A stretch of 7,014 nt of DNA from positions 1 through 7,014 of the forward strand of contig CALUUL010000079.1 of NCBI GenBank assembly GCA_944323945.1, written 5' to 3'. The position numbers and the translations under genes were made by a program. Below the pieces are notes generated by a model. The model made no database searches. It was not told the origin of the DNA and was given only the letters and a program-made list of their open reading frames with translations. The DNA is from Candidatus Gastranaerophilales bacterium. Lineage in GTDB: Bacteria; Cyanobacteriota; Vampirovibrionia; Gastranaerophilales; Gastranaerophilaceae. Of the stretch, positions 1-5,249 are shown piece by piece (position 1 is the stretch's first letter; every line of letters begins with the position of its first letter).

Positions 1-161
1 ACTGTCTGTATTATTCCAACCGCTAAGCAAATGCATACTGCAACACCTGCTATAAAAATGAGTGCTAATCCTGTATTTTCAAAATTAGTAGCAAAATATA
101 ATATAATACCTATAATAAGAACTACTGCAAATACTATTAAAAATACCCACGCTGGTGCCAT
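1..161 (-). CDS. Small two-helix membrane protein, 3' end outside the window
   Basis: The protein starts MAPAWVFLIVFAVV and stays open to the window edge, giving about 53 residues. Two hydrophobic stretches are visible, roughly residues 5-24 and 31-51, separated by a short polar turn (TNFENTG), so it is very likely an integral membrane hairpin. The ATG follows a strong AAAGGAGGATAAATAA leader, and the stop codon of the gene upstream abuts the start codon with no gap. The C-terminus is not seen. Small two-helix proteins in phages include holins, superinfection-exclusion proteins and many unknowns. Nothing here separates these, and no endolysin is visible, so no function is assigned. The reading frame and membrane nature are well supported; the role is unknown. 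Confidence 0.8.
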   Translation of the reverse strand, partial: MAPAWVFLIVFAVVLIIGIILYFATNFENTGLALIFIAGVAVCICLAVGIIQT

Positions 162-452
162 TTATTTATCCTCCTTTAATTTAATTTCTTTCATATTTTT
201 TATATCATTTTCGACTTTTTCAATTCGTGTAATTATATCTTTAATTTGCAATTCTTCTTTCACACTATCCATGAGTTCTTTTTTTAACACTCCATTAAGA
301 GCTGCTTTTAAATCCCCATAATAACCATACCATTGCCAACCTGAAGTTATTTCTTTTGTTCTAGGATTTACAATCTTGTCGTTATATTCTTCAATCACAA
401 GATTTTTATCATCTGACCTTCTTATTCTTAATCTATCATTTATTTGTAACAT
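162..452 (-). CDS. Hypothetical phage protein with a GYYGDLKAAL motif and helical C-terminus
   Basis: This 96-residue protein has no assigned function. The N-terminal half (residues 1-40) looks beta-rich and ends in SGWQWYGYYGDLKAAL (38-51). A 'GYY.sl..AL' stretch followed by a helix is common in small phage proteins, including some of the DUF5405 type, but that similarity is from memory and weak. Residues 60-93 are charged and helical (KVENDIKNMKEIKL) and could form a short coiled coil. An upstream in-frame ATG at 476 would add eight residues, but AAGGAGGA lies nine bases before the ATG at 452, so that start was chosen. The gene overlaps the end of its upstream neighbour by 17 bases and its stop abuts the next start, which suggests coupled translation. 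Confidence 0.8.
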   Translation of the reverse strand: MLQINDRLRIRRSDDKNLVIEEYNDKIVNPRTKEITSGWQWYGYYGDLKAALNGVLKKELMDSVKEELQIKDIITRIEKVENDIKNMKEIKLKEDK

Positions 453-744
453 TTGTATTATCCTCCTTATTATCAAGATCTACTATATTACCTAGGAAAA
501 ACTCCCCGCCAATTCTAAAAAAGCATTCAATATCATCATCATGTTGTTGTAAATAGTTAATTAGTTTTATGCTTTCAGATGAATTTCTTGTTTGAATTAA
601 TTTTATAAAATCTTCTACATTTACTTCTCCATAAGTCCCACAATATTTATAATATTTTATTAATGCTTCTTGCCAAGTATTTGCTGACACTTTATATCTT
701 CCATCGTTTTCGGTTAATATTAAATATTTATTTGTATCTTCCAT
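436..744 (-). CDS. Hypothetical small acidic phage protein
   Basis: This 102-residue protein is not recognised. It begins MEDTNKYLILTENDGRYKVS, a short beta-hairpin-like opening, followed by helical segments around residues 24-35 (WQEALIKYYKYC) and 44-67. A cluster HDDDIECFF (68-76) precedes a beta-like GGEFFLGNIVDL. The tail (residues 90-102, DNKEDNTNVTNK) is polar and probably disordered. There are only two cysteines (35 and 74), so no metal site is evident. The frame is open back to 771, but GGGAGGAT sits just before the ATG at 744 and the upstream gene stops at 746, so 744 is the supported start. It is a phage accessory protein of unknown role. Confidence 0.8.
   Translation of the reverse strand: MEDTNKYLILTENDGRYKVSANTWQEALIKYYKYCGTYGEVNVEDFIKLIQTRNSSESIKLINYLQQHDDDIECFFRIGGEFFLGNIVDLDNKEDNTNVTNK
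461..468 (-). promoter_or_regulatory. Ribosome binding site that fixes the start at 452
   Basis: AAGGAGGA on the minus strand is a near-perfect Shine-Dalgarno sequence eight to nine bases before the ATG at 452. It lies inside the longer reading frame that opens at 476, so it argues for the inner start. It also lies within the last codons of the preceding gene. Confidence 0.75.
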
Positions 745-745
745 T

Positions 746-1204
746 TTAATCCTCCCACCATTTATCATCAAGTAAATATTGTTTCTTCCCTAAATGTTCT
801 CTACCTTTAAAATATATTCCCCACTTTGCAAGGTAGTTAAGTGTAGGCATAAAGAAACATTCTGGTAATTCTAACGTTGGTATTGTTTTCTTTGCCCATT
901 CAAATATACTTGGGTATGCTTTTGCAAAGTCTATACTGAGAGCACAACATTGTTCTATCATTACTAAATTATATTGTGTATCTTTATCTAATCCTTTTAA
1001 TGGCATTGTAAACATAAGAGGTATGTTAGATTGTGCATAAGCAAGTCTCCCCTGTATTTTGTCTAATTGCCTTTGTGCTAATGTTGGTATAATTGACAAT
1101 GCTACGCTTTCTAGACTGTTATCAACCAAATAATCCTGTATAATTTCCATATCTGTTTTGCCAGATAAAGATTGCAACTTTATATATTCTTTAAGTGGTT
1201 TCAT
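746..1204 (-). CDS. Hypothetical phage protein, 152 aa, aromatic C-terminus
   Basis: No family is recognised. The 152-residue protein looks mainly helical: residues 4-28 (helix), 36-60 (TLAQRQLDKIQGRLAYAQ) and 76-108. It then has a Pro/Phe-rich stretch LELPECFFMP (111-120) and an aromatic, charged end (KQYLLDDKWWED, 141-152). A Cys-Cys pair sits at 86-87, but there is no zinc-type spacing. There is no signal peptide or membrane helix. The ATG at 1204 is preceded by GAGGTGATGAAAG, a usable ribosome binding site, and the gene overlaps its upstream neighbour by 14 bases. It starts in the tail of a zinc-ribbon gene and ends one base before the next start codon, so it belongs to the same coupled string. 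Confidence 0.8.
   Translation of the reverse strand: MKPLKEYIKLQSLSGKTDMEIIQDYLVDNSLESVALSIIPTLAQRQLDKIQGRLAYAQSNIPLMFTMPLKGLDKDTQYNLVMIEQCCALSIDFAKAYPSIFEWAKKTIPTLELPECFFMPTLNYLAKWGIYFKGREHLGKKQYLLDDKWWED
749..756 (-). promoter_or_regulatory. Ribosome binding site that fixes the start at 744
   Basis: GGGAGGAT on the minus strand lies four bases before the ATG at 744. The longer alternative start at 771 lacks a comparable site and would overlap the preceding gene by 26 bases. Confidence 0.7.
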
Positions 1205-1427
1205 CTTTCATCACCTCACTAATTGATTTATTGTTTGTATCTATGGTTGGTTTTACCCCTGTACAAGTAACCTGTATATCTCTTATATTGTTTGACTGAC
1301 AAAATATGCAATAAGGTTGATTTGGCGACATTACACTTCCGCACTTCGGACATACCCAGCCTTGTTTATAAAATGGGGTTTTCGTTGTTTCAATAACTCC
1401 AAACCCTAAATCTTTATTTTCTGCCAT
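1191..1427 (-). CDS. Zinc-ribbon miniprotein
   Basis: This 78-residue protein contains a classic zinc ribbon: Cys26-x2-Cys29-x10-Cys40-x2-Cys43 in the stretch GWVCPKCGSV...PYCIFC. The four cysteines should bind one zinc ion. Regions before (1-23) and after (50-78) are polar and look flexible, so the ribbon is the only folded part evident. Similar 'GW.CPKCG...CP.C' miniproteins are frequent in Firmicute phages (recalled family knowledge), usually without known function. They may contact nucleic acid or a host protein. The ATG at 1427 has AAAGGAGA five bases before it, and the previous gene stops one base upstream. Its last 14 bases overlap the next gene. The zinc-binding prediction is firm; the biological role is unknown. 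Confidence 0.85.
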   Translation of the reverse strand: MAENKDLGFGVIETTKTPFYKQGWVCPKCGSVMSPNQPYCIFCQSNNIRDIQVTCTGVKPTIDTNNKSISEVMKDETT

Positions 1428-1428
1428 A

Positions 1429-1863
1429 TCATTCTCCTTTTAACAACTCTGGGTTGTCATAGATATTGCCTATGATTTCACAGTAAGCATTTGTTTCTTC
1501 ACATTCCACCCAACATAAAATATCAAGATTAACACCTTTACTGCCATTTATTTTTCGTAATTGCCAACCCCAAGTATATTCTGCATTAGGATTTCCAAAT
1601 TCAACAACTGCCCAAATTTCACATTTTGCTATTGTATCCCAACAATGAACAATATCGCCTTCGTAAATCTCTTTGCCATTCTTGTCGCAAAGCCCAGTGA
1701 ATTGACCTAGTGTTTTAACATCCACAGAAATAGAATAAAAACTATTTCCGTTTTCATCTTCACCTTGAAATGGAATATATAAATCTTCGTGTCTTACTTC
1801 CCTTAATGGAAAACCATAATACCAAATATCAATGTCCTTTATTCTAAATACTATTTTTCTCAT
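1429..1863 (-). CDS. YopX-family phage protein
   Basis: The 144-residue protein has the hallmarks of the YopX domain (PF09643), named after the Bacillus SPbeta prophage gene and widespread in Firmicute phages. It opens MRKIVFRIKD. It has the core GQFTGLCDKNGKEIYEGDIV (residues 53-72), then a CEIWAVVEFGN strand (81-91), and closes with EIIGNIYDNPELL (129-141), the typical family ending. Length is normal for the family, and the protein appears complete. YopX proteins form beta-rich oligomers, but their role in the phage cycle is not established. The ATG is preceded by GAGGTGGGAA and shares an ATGA overlap with the stop of the upstream coiled-coil gene, indicating coupled translation. Family assignment is confident; function is unknown. 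Confidence 0.93.
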   Translation of the reverse strand: MRKIVFRIKDIDIWYYGFPLREVRHEDLYIPFQGEDENGNSFYSISVDVKTLGQFTGLCDKNGKEIYEGDIVHCWDTIAKCEIWAVVEFGNPNAEYTWGWQLRKINGSKGVNLDILCWVECEETNAYCEIIGNIYDNPELLKGE

Positions 1864-2402
1864 TTCCCACCTCGCAGTTCTTGTAGTTTTTTCTCGGCTT
1901 CTTCGAGAGTTGAAAATATTGACTGTCCGAACATATCTTCACTTGCACAATAAAATGGTTCAACACCTTTTTCTTTTTTGTTTAAACTTAAATCATATCG
2001 AAGCCCAATAGAACTTAATGAAATACTTAATAATTCATAATCTTTTATTCCTTTAAGCCTGTTAAATTCGGTTGGTATCATATACAACTTTGTTCCTATT
2101 TTATATCGTGGTATTATCGCACCTTTCAGCCTTTCGTTCGCTTGGTTTAATTGATTTTGCAAGTCTTGAATAAGTGTCTGTTCTTCGTGTGGCGTTAGCA
2201 TAAATGAACTAATAAATTCTTGGGATTCTTCAAAGTCTTTGCAATTAAACGCCTTAAAGTATTCGTTATGTTCATTAAGCCTTTCGTTCGCTTGGTCGAG
2301 TTGTTTTTCTAATTCTTCTATTATATTGATTAGATCTTTGTGCAATTCATCAACAGCATTTGAATATTGTTCTATTAAATTATTGTATTCTTCTTCACTC
2401 AT
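1860..2402 (-). CDS. Coiled-coil protein with a duplicated LxxQLxQANERL segment
   Basis: This protein has 180 residues from the chosen start. The N-terminal half (about 10-93) is strongly helical with heptad-like hydrophobics. It holds the same segment twice: LEKQLDQANERL (31-42) and LQNQLNQANERL (81-92), exactly 50 residues apart. The C-terminal half (98-180) is a separate small domain starting YKIGTKLYMIP, beta-rich, and ending with FGQSIFSTLEEAEKKLQEL (158-176). That ending is commonly seen in small SH3-like phage proteins (recollection, low certainty). ATG codons occur at 2405 and 2402. AGGAG lies three bases before the first and six before the second, and only 2402 gives the 8-base overlap seen at other junctions, so 2402 was chosen. 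The function is unknown. Confidence 0.82.
   Translation of the reverse strand: MSEEEYNNLIEQYSNAVDELHKDLINIIEELEKQLDQANERLNEHNEYFKAFNCKDFEESQEFISSFMLTPHEEQTLIQDLQNQLNQANERLKGAIIPRYKIGTKLYMIPTEFNRLKGIKDYELLSISLSSIGLRYDLSLNKKEKGVEPFYCASEDMFGQSIFSTLEEAEKKLQELRGGK
2128..2145 (-). repeat. 18-bp direct repeat, copy 1 (pair with 2278-2295)
   Basis: The plus-strand sequence AGCCTTTCGTTCGCTTGG occurs here and again at 2278-2295, exactly 150 bases apart and in the same reading frame. Similarity continues in weaker form beyond the identical core. It encodes the QANERL part of the repeated coiled-coil segment. Confidence 0.85.
2278..2295 (-). repeat. 18-bp direct repeat, copy 2 (pair with 2128-2145)
   Basis: This is the second exact copy of the 18-base sequence at 2128-2145. 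The 150-base spacing is a whole number of codons, so recombination between the copies would delete or add exactly 50 residues of the coiled coil without a frameshift. Confidence 0.85.
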
Positions 2403-3087
2403 CATCTTCTCCTACTATCGAAATTCTTTCATATCTGTTAGCCAAAAATGCTTTTTCAGCATTATAATTTGACCTTCTTAATCTACCATATAAAGTTTGT
2501 TTATTTATATCAAGTTTTTTCGCCCATTCAATCAATGTATGAGTTTCGCCATTATATGTGATTTTTATACTATTTCTTTTATTATTATTTTGGGTTTTTC
2601 TATCTACCCAACGACAATTACTAGGTTCATAATTGCCATTATTATCAATTCGGTCTATCAAATTTTCAAATCTTTTTGCATTGGGGTTATAGCCATTTTC
2701 TAAAGCCCAATCTCTAAATACTCCATAATTTAACCATTCTTTACACATAGTTATGCCACGACCCCCATAATCTTTATAAGATTTATTATTAGAGTTAAAA
2801 CATCTTTGTTTTATTTCCTCCCATATTGGGTATAACCTGTCTCTTCTACCATTATGGATCGACTTTGCAAAACCACGGTTGAATATTGGTCTTTTTATAC
2901 TTATGATTGCACAGTTATCTAATTCATCTAGTTTTAATAGTGCTTTTTCATAATTTGTAAATAATTGTGATATGTTCTCTTTATCAGTAAACGAACAAAC
3001 CTTTGTTCCATATTTATTTATAAATATTCTTTGTAGATATTTTCCGTCATCTCTCTGAATAACCCACGCATACTCTGTCTTACTCAT
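2395..3087 (-). CDS. AP2/HNH-type homing endonuclease fused to an unrelated small N-terminal phage domain
   Basis: The 230-residue protein has three parts. Residues 1-68 (MSKTEYAWVIQRDDGKYLQR onward) match in style a small stand-alone phage protein and are not part of an endonuclease. Residues 77-172 look like a free-standing phage homing endonuclease: RLYPIWEEIKQRCFN (84-98), YKDYGGRGITMCKEW (104-118), IDRIDNNGNYEPSNCRWV (144-161) and KTQNNNKRN (164-172). Residues 174-205 (ITYNGETHTLIEWAKKLDIN, then QTLYGRLRR) form a helix-turn-helix-like DNA-binding tail as in related endonucleases. Such enzymes cut at or near a site in genomes lacking the gene and thereby spread it. Catalysis probably uses the D145-R-x-D148 and N157-x-R-W cluster with a divalent metal. 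The start at 3087 was preferred over 3099 because of its GAGGTGGG site. Both its ends use the 8-base overlap. Activity is unproven. Confidence 0.87.
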   Translation of the reverse strand: MSKTEYAWVIQRDDGKYLQRIFINKYGTKVCSFTDKENISQLFTNYEKALLKLDELDNCAIISIKRPIFNRGFAKSIHNGRRDRLYPIWEEIKQRCFNSNNKSYKDYGGRGITMCKEWLNYGVFRDWALENGYNPNAKRFENLIDRIDNNGNYEPSNCRWVDRKTQNNNKRNSIKITYNGETHTLIEWAKKLDINKQTLYGRLRRSNYNAEKAFLANRYERISIVGEDDE

Positions 3088-3382
3088 TTCCCACCTCATC
3101 TAATTTTGAAAAGTCTAATTGAACTCGCCCGCTTGCTATGTCATATAAGAACTTACAATCTTCTTCATCTAATCTAATTGTTTTATTACTTCTACAAGCA
3201 AGTGTCATAGTTGTTAAAAGTCCTAAAATATTATTTTGAGCCTGCCAAGCATCTAAAACCTTTTGTTTAAATCTTATATTGTCATCTTCTAGCCTATATA
3301 ATCTGGCTTTCTCTTCTGAAAAATGTTTAAATGGAACTACTGCTTTTTTCTGCTTCTCATTAGCAAACCAATACTTACTCAT
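3080..3382 (-). CDS. Hypothetical phage protein, 100 aa, mostly helical
   Basis: No family is recognised. The protein begins MSKYWFANEKQKKAVVPFKH and then shows a charged helix (about 22-50: EEKARLYRLEDDNIRFKQKV). A more hydrophobic helix NNILGLLTTMTLAC (50-63) follows; it is probably too short and polar at its edges to be a membrane span. The protein ends in KTIRLDEEDCKFLYDIASGR (67-86) and a polar tail. The start at 3382 is the only ATG that fits. Its upstream region AAAGGTGGTGGAAG gives a modest ribosome binding site that also encodes the last residues of the upstream gene. The gene overlaps both neighbours by eight bases. It sits directly upstream of the homing endonuclease gene, but nothing links the two functionally. 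Confidence 0.8.
   Translation of the reverse strand: MSKYWFANEKQKKAVVPFKHFSEEKARLYRLEDDNIRFKQKVLDAWQAQNNILGLLTTMTLACRSNKTIRLDEEDCKFLYDIASGRVQLDFSKLDEVGNE
3090..3097 (-). promoter_or_regulatory. Ribosome binding site that fixes the start at 3087
   Basis: GAGGTGGG on the minus strand lies two bases before the ATG, with the GAGG core six bases away, so it fits 3087 and not the in-frame ATG at 3099. The surrounding 15 bases are identical to the junction at 1859-1873 before the YopX gene. Confidence 0.65.
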
Positions 3383-3650
3383 CTTCCACCACCTTTTCTA
3401 CCATACCAGATGTGATTAGGTCGTATAGAATGTCTAGGTTCTGTAATATTGAAGAATGTCTAGGCTCATCACTAAATGACATTATTTCTATAAATCTAGA
3501 ATTTTCATCAATTATTATTTTAATGCTTCCATTATCAAAACCTTGAATTTCTTTAATGTATATTGCATCATCAACTTCAAATTCATCAACATAATTAAAC
3601 CCAAACTTTTTAAGTTCTTCTAAACATATATTATCTTTAATCTTTAACAT
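3375..3650 (-). CDS. Hypothetical phage protein with an EPRHSSILQNLDILYDLI motif
   Basis: This 91-residue protein of unknown function seems to have a small alpha/beta fold. An N-terminal helix (ICLEELKKFGFNY, 8-20) is followed by beta strands around 29-35 and 42-48 (SIKIIIDE) and 52-58. A C-terminal helix lies in SSILQNLDILYDLITSGMVE (66-85). The layout 'LKIKD...LEELKKFGF...ILYDLI..gmVEKV' recalls a family of small phage proteins seen in many Clostridia phages, but without a name I can give. It ends VVEDE. The ATG at 3650 is preceded by AAAAGGAGAAAGAG, a strong site inside the last codons of the upstream coiled-coil gene (14-base overlap). The last eight bases overlap the next start. The frame is certain; the role is unknown. 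Confidence 0.82.
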   Translation of the reverse strand: MLKIKDNICLEELKKFGFNYVDEFEVDDAIYIKEIQGFDNGSIKIIIDENSRFIEIMSFSDEPRHSSILQNLDILYDLITSGMVEKVVEDE

Positions 3651-4146
3651 CTCTTTCTCCTTTTAACTCTTTGATTTGTTTATTTACCTGATTACAAATA
3701 TCATACCAAATAACAACTTTTTGCAAGTAAGAATGTTCTTCGTTGCTCATCATTGTAATTCTATCTTTTAAATTAACTTTTACTTCTTCAAGTTTCTGAA
3801 TTGCGAGTTGCTTTCCAAAAGACACTTCCTTTTGTGCCTTTTTATATTTGCCCATAATTAACTCTGTTGTGAGTTTACCATTCTCATTTTCTAAAATAGT
3901 ATATTGTTGTTTTAGTTTTTCAATCTCTTTATCTTTTTCAACAAGTTGTTGTTTGAGTTTGTCATTTTCTCTCGTCTTTTCTTCTACGCATTTTAGAAAA
4001 TCATACCACTCAGCACCATTGCATAATTCTTTACCCCAAATAATAACTTTCATTTTTTCAGGTTCAGGTGGAACATACAATCTTACTTCATTTGAAGATA
4101 AAATTTTATTATTGTTTTCTGCGTGTATAAATGTTTTCTTACTCAT
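3637..4146 (-). CDS. Coiled-coil phage protein, 169 aa
   Basis: The protein has an N-terminal segment (1-50) with VRLYVPPEPEKMKVIIWGKE (21-40). A long charged coiled coil follows at about 52-97, with heptads in NDKLKQQLVEKDKEIEKLKQ (61-80). A C-terminal helical part (101-169) ends NQVNKQIKELKGERD (152-166). Proteins with 'LKQQL.EKDKEIEKLK' followed by a helical end in 'I..LKGE' are common in phage accessory regions, and I know of no demonstrated activity. The start at 4146 overlaps the upstream stop by eight bases (ATGAGTAA), and AGAGGAT lies seven bases before it. It is one of three coiled-coil genes here (with those starting at 4882 and 2402), so partner formation among them is possible but speculative. 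Confidence 0.83.
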   Translation of the reverse strand: MSKKTFIHAENNNKILSSNEVRLYVPPEPEKMKVIIWGKELCNGAEWYDFLKCVEEKTRENDKLKQQLVEKDKEIEKLKQQYTILENENGKLTTELIMGKYKKAQKEVSFGKQLAIQKLEEVKVNLKDRITMMSNEEHSYLQKVVIWYDICNQVNKQIKELKGERDVKD

Positions 4147-4453
4147 CTTTTTTATCCTCTACTTTTATAGATTTTAACGGACATACATCTTGAACTATAT
4201 CTGCATTAGTAAAACCTGCAAATGTGTGATAAATTTTACATTGATATCGAGGTTTATTGTTTATCATCCATCCCTCAATAAACGGACAATCTAGGCATCG
4301 TTTAGGCTTGTTATTTGTATAAAAAATTCTTTCTTTGCTTTTTTCAAGCTCATCCTTGTAATCGTTTATTCTTCTGTCAATATCCATCAATTCATTATCG
4401 GATAATTTATTTAGTAACTTTAGTACCTTTTTAAAACTTTTACTTTCATTCAT
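4139..4453 (-). CDS. Cys-rich phage protein, possible zinc site (CxxC...C...C)
   Basis: The 104-residue protein starts with a helical region (5-43, FKKVLKLLNKLSDNELMDID), then a Cys module: Cys53-x2-Cys56 in KRCLDCPFIEGW, Cys72 in RYQCKIY, and Cys91 in DVCPLKSIK. Four cysteines could bind one zinc ion, although the spacing is wider than in a standard ribbon. The ending 'CPLKSIK' resembles 'CPLQSLK' in the 123-residue protein encoded at 5852-6223, and both begin the module with 'C..CP' or a near match, so they may share a fold. AAAAGGAT lies before the ATG at 4453, five bases after the stop of the upstream miniprotein. It ends DKKDE and overlaps the next gene by eight bases. Zinc binding is inferred. 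Confidence 0.82.
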   Translation of the reverse strand: MNESKSFKKVLKLLNKLSDNELMDIDRRINDYKDELEKSKERIFYTNNKPKRCLDCPFIEGWMINNKPRYQCKIYHTFAGFTNADIVQDVCPLKSIKVEDKKDE

Positions 4454-4458
4454 TTTTA

Positions 4459-4554
4459 TTATCCTTTTAACTTAATTATTTCACACATACCATTATAAAA
4501 CTCTGGAATTTCTGCTGATGTCAATTCTCTACCACATTTAATACACTTACTCAT
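4459..4554 (-). CDS. 31-residue Cys miniprotein, possibly a half zinc ribbon
   Basis: This 31-codon gene fills the space between two firm genes: MSKCIKCGRELTSAEIPEFY, then NGMCEIIKLKG and TAA. Its support is strong for its size. GAGGGAGAAG precedes the ATG at good spacing, the start shares the 8-base ATGAGTAA overlap with the upstream stop, and its own stop lies five bases before the next start. It has a CxxCG knuckle (Cys4, Cys7) and a lone Cys24. Related phage miniproteins usually read 'C..CG...YNGMC..C', with four cysteines (recalled pattern). Here the last cysteine position is isoleucine, so zinc could only be bound with an extra ligand, a partner or as a dimer. It may be a degraded or reduced zinc ribbon. 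Function is unknown. Confidence 0.7.
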   Translation of the reverse strand: MSKCIKCGRELTSAEIPEFYNGMCEIIKLKG

Positions 4555-4882
4555 CTTCTCCCTCCAACTCTTGCATTTGCTTTTGAATTTCGGATAATCT
4601 TGCTAATCCACCAGCAATAAATACTTGTTCAATTTCTTTACAATAAGGGTCAATTAAAACTTGATTTTCCTTGATTTCTTCTTCCAACCACTCTTTCAAC
4701 TCATTCCACATTGCTTTTTGCTGGTCGAGTTGTTTTTTAAGTTTTTTTATTTTATCTTTTTTATTCTTTAATTGTTCTTTATATTTACCATTTTGCCACA
4801 TAACATCCCATTTTTCATATTCTAAACATTCAATATGGTTTGACAGTTTTTCTATTTCGCAAAGTAAATCACAATTATTCAT
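4547..4882 (-). CDS. Coiled-coil phage protein, 111 aa
   Basis: From MNNCDLLCEIEKLSNHIECL onward this protein is almost wholly helical. Residues 36-75 form an extended charged coiled coil (KEQLKNKKDKIKKLKKQLDQ at 36-55, then ELKEWLEEEIKENQ at 61-74). A second helix near the end (GGLARLSEIQKQMQELEGED, 91-110) closes the protein. This layout (coiled coil, 'LK.WLEE.I', C-terminal 'L..IQ..ELEGE') is typical of abundant uncharacterised phage proteins. A TTG two codons upstream is possible, but AAGGAG is placed correctly for the ATG at 4882, which also gives the recurring 8-base overlap (ATGAATAA). The sequence encoding KQLDQ shares 16 bases with the coiled-coil gene at 1860-2402. Function is unknown. 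Confidence 0.83.
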   Translation of the reverse strand: MNNCDLLCEIEKLSNHIECLEYEKWDVMWQNGKYKEQLKNKKDKIKKLKKQLDQQKAMWNELKEWLEEEIKENQVLIDPYCKEIEQVFIAGGLARLSEIQKQMQELEGEDE

Positions 4883-5249
4883 CTTCAAACTCCTTTTGTA
4901 TTTGGTCTACTATTTTAAGGAGTTGCCCAAGTTCTTTATAAAACCCCTCACTATAGTGCAAATTCCTAAAGTCAGAAACGCTGCATCTTGTATTACCAAA
5001 TTTATCTTTTATATTGTTTACTCTTGCTATAAAGTCTGCAATATCTCTAAGAAAACACCAATCGTATGACAATTCTTTCTCAGACCAATTATGATTTTCG
5101 TCAACCTTATGTCCTATAAGATGCCAGCTTCTCTCACCACGCCAATCAACTGTAAAATAAACATATTCGTCAACATTTATTTCAACTTCATATTCATAAG
5201 ACCAATCAATTTCATATCTGTAAGTTTTCAATTTGACTATATTACTCAC
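4875..5249 (-). CDS. Hypothetical acidic phage protein with a GTG start
   Basis: The 124-residue protein is not recognised. The first half (6-60) is rich in Tyr, Trp, Glu and Val in alternating strand-like patterns (YEYEVEINVDEYVYFTVDWR, 18-37), so a beta-sheet domain is likely. The second half (66-122) is helical: FLRDIADFIARVNNI (66-80) and FYKELGQLLKIVDQIQKEFE (103-122). There is no signal, membrane span or metal site. It starts with GTG, preceded by AAAAGGAG at correct spacing; the first in-frame ATG option downstream would remove the conserved-looking opening. It follows the only sizeable gap in the window (45 bases after the methyltransferase) and overlaps the next gene by eight bases. 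Its role is unknown. Confidence 0.8.
   Translation of the reverse strand: MSNIVKLKTYRYEIDWSYEYEVEINVDEYVYFTVDWRGERSWHLIGHKVDENHNWSEKELSYDWCFLRDIADFIARVNNIKDKFGNTRCSVSDFRNLHYSEGFYKELGQLLKIVDQIQKEFEDE

Noticed and set aside
1..161. Holin call for the two-helix membrane protein
   Set aside because: The hairpin shape would fit, but the C-terminus is missing and no endolysin gene is visible. The label would be a guess.
31..321. Plus-strand open frame of 96 codons
   Set aside because: It overlaps two firm minus-strand genes, has no good ribosome binding site and its protein is a low-complexity Ile/Ser/Phe reverse shadow. Other plus-strand frames (2239-2472, 2497-2703, 3848-4177, 4671-5069, 5091-5276, 5772-5966, 6643-6828) were rejected for the same reason.
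3427..3464. Short repeat AGAATGTCTAGG at 3427-3438 and 3453-3464
   Set aside because: It is only 12 bases, spaced by 26 bases and therefore out of frame inside a coding gene. There is no third copy, so chance is sufficient.
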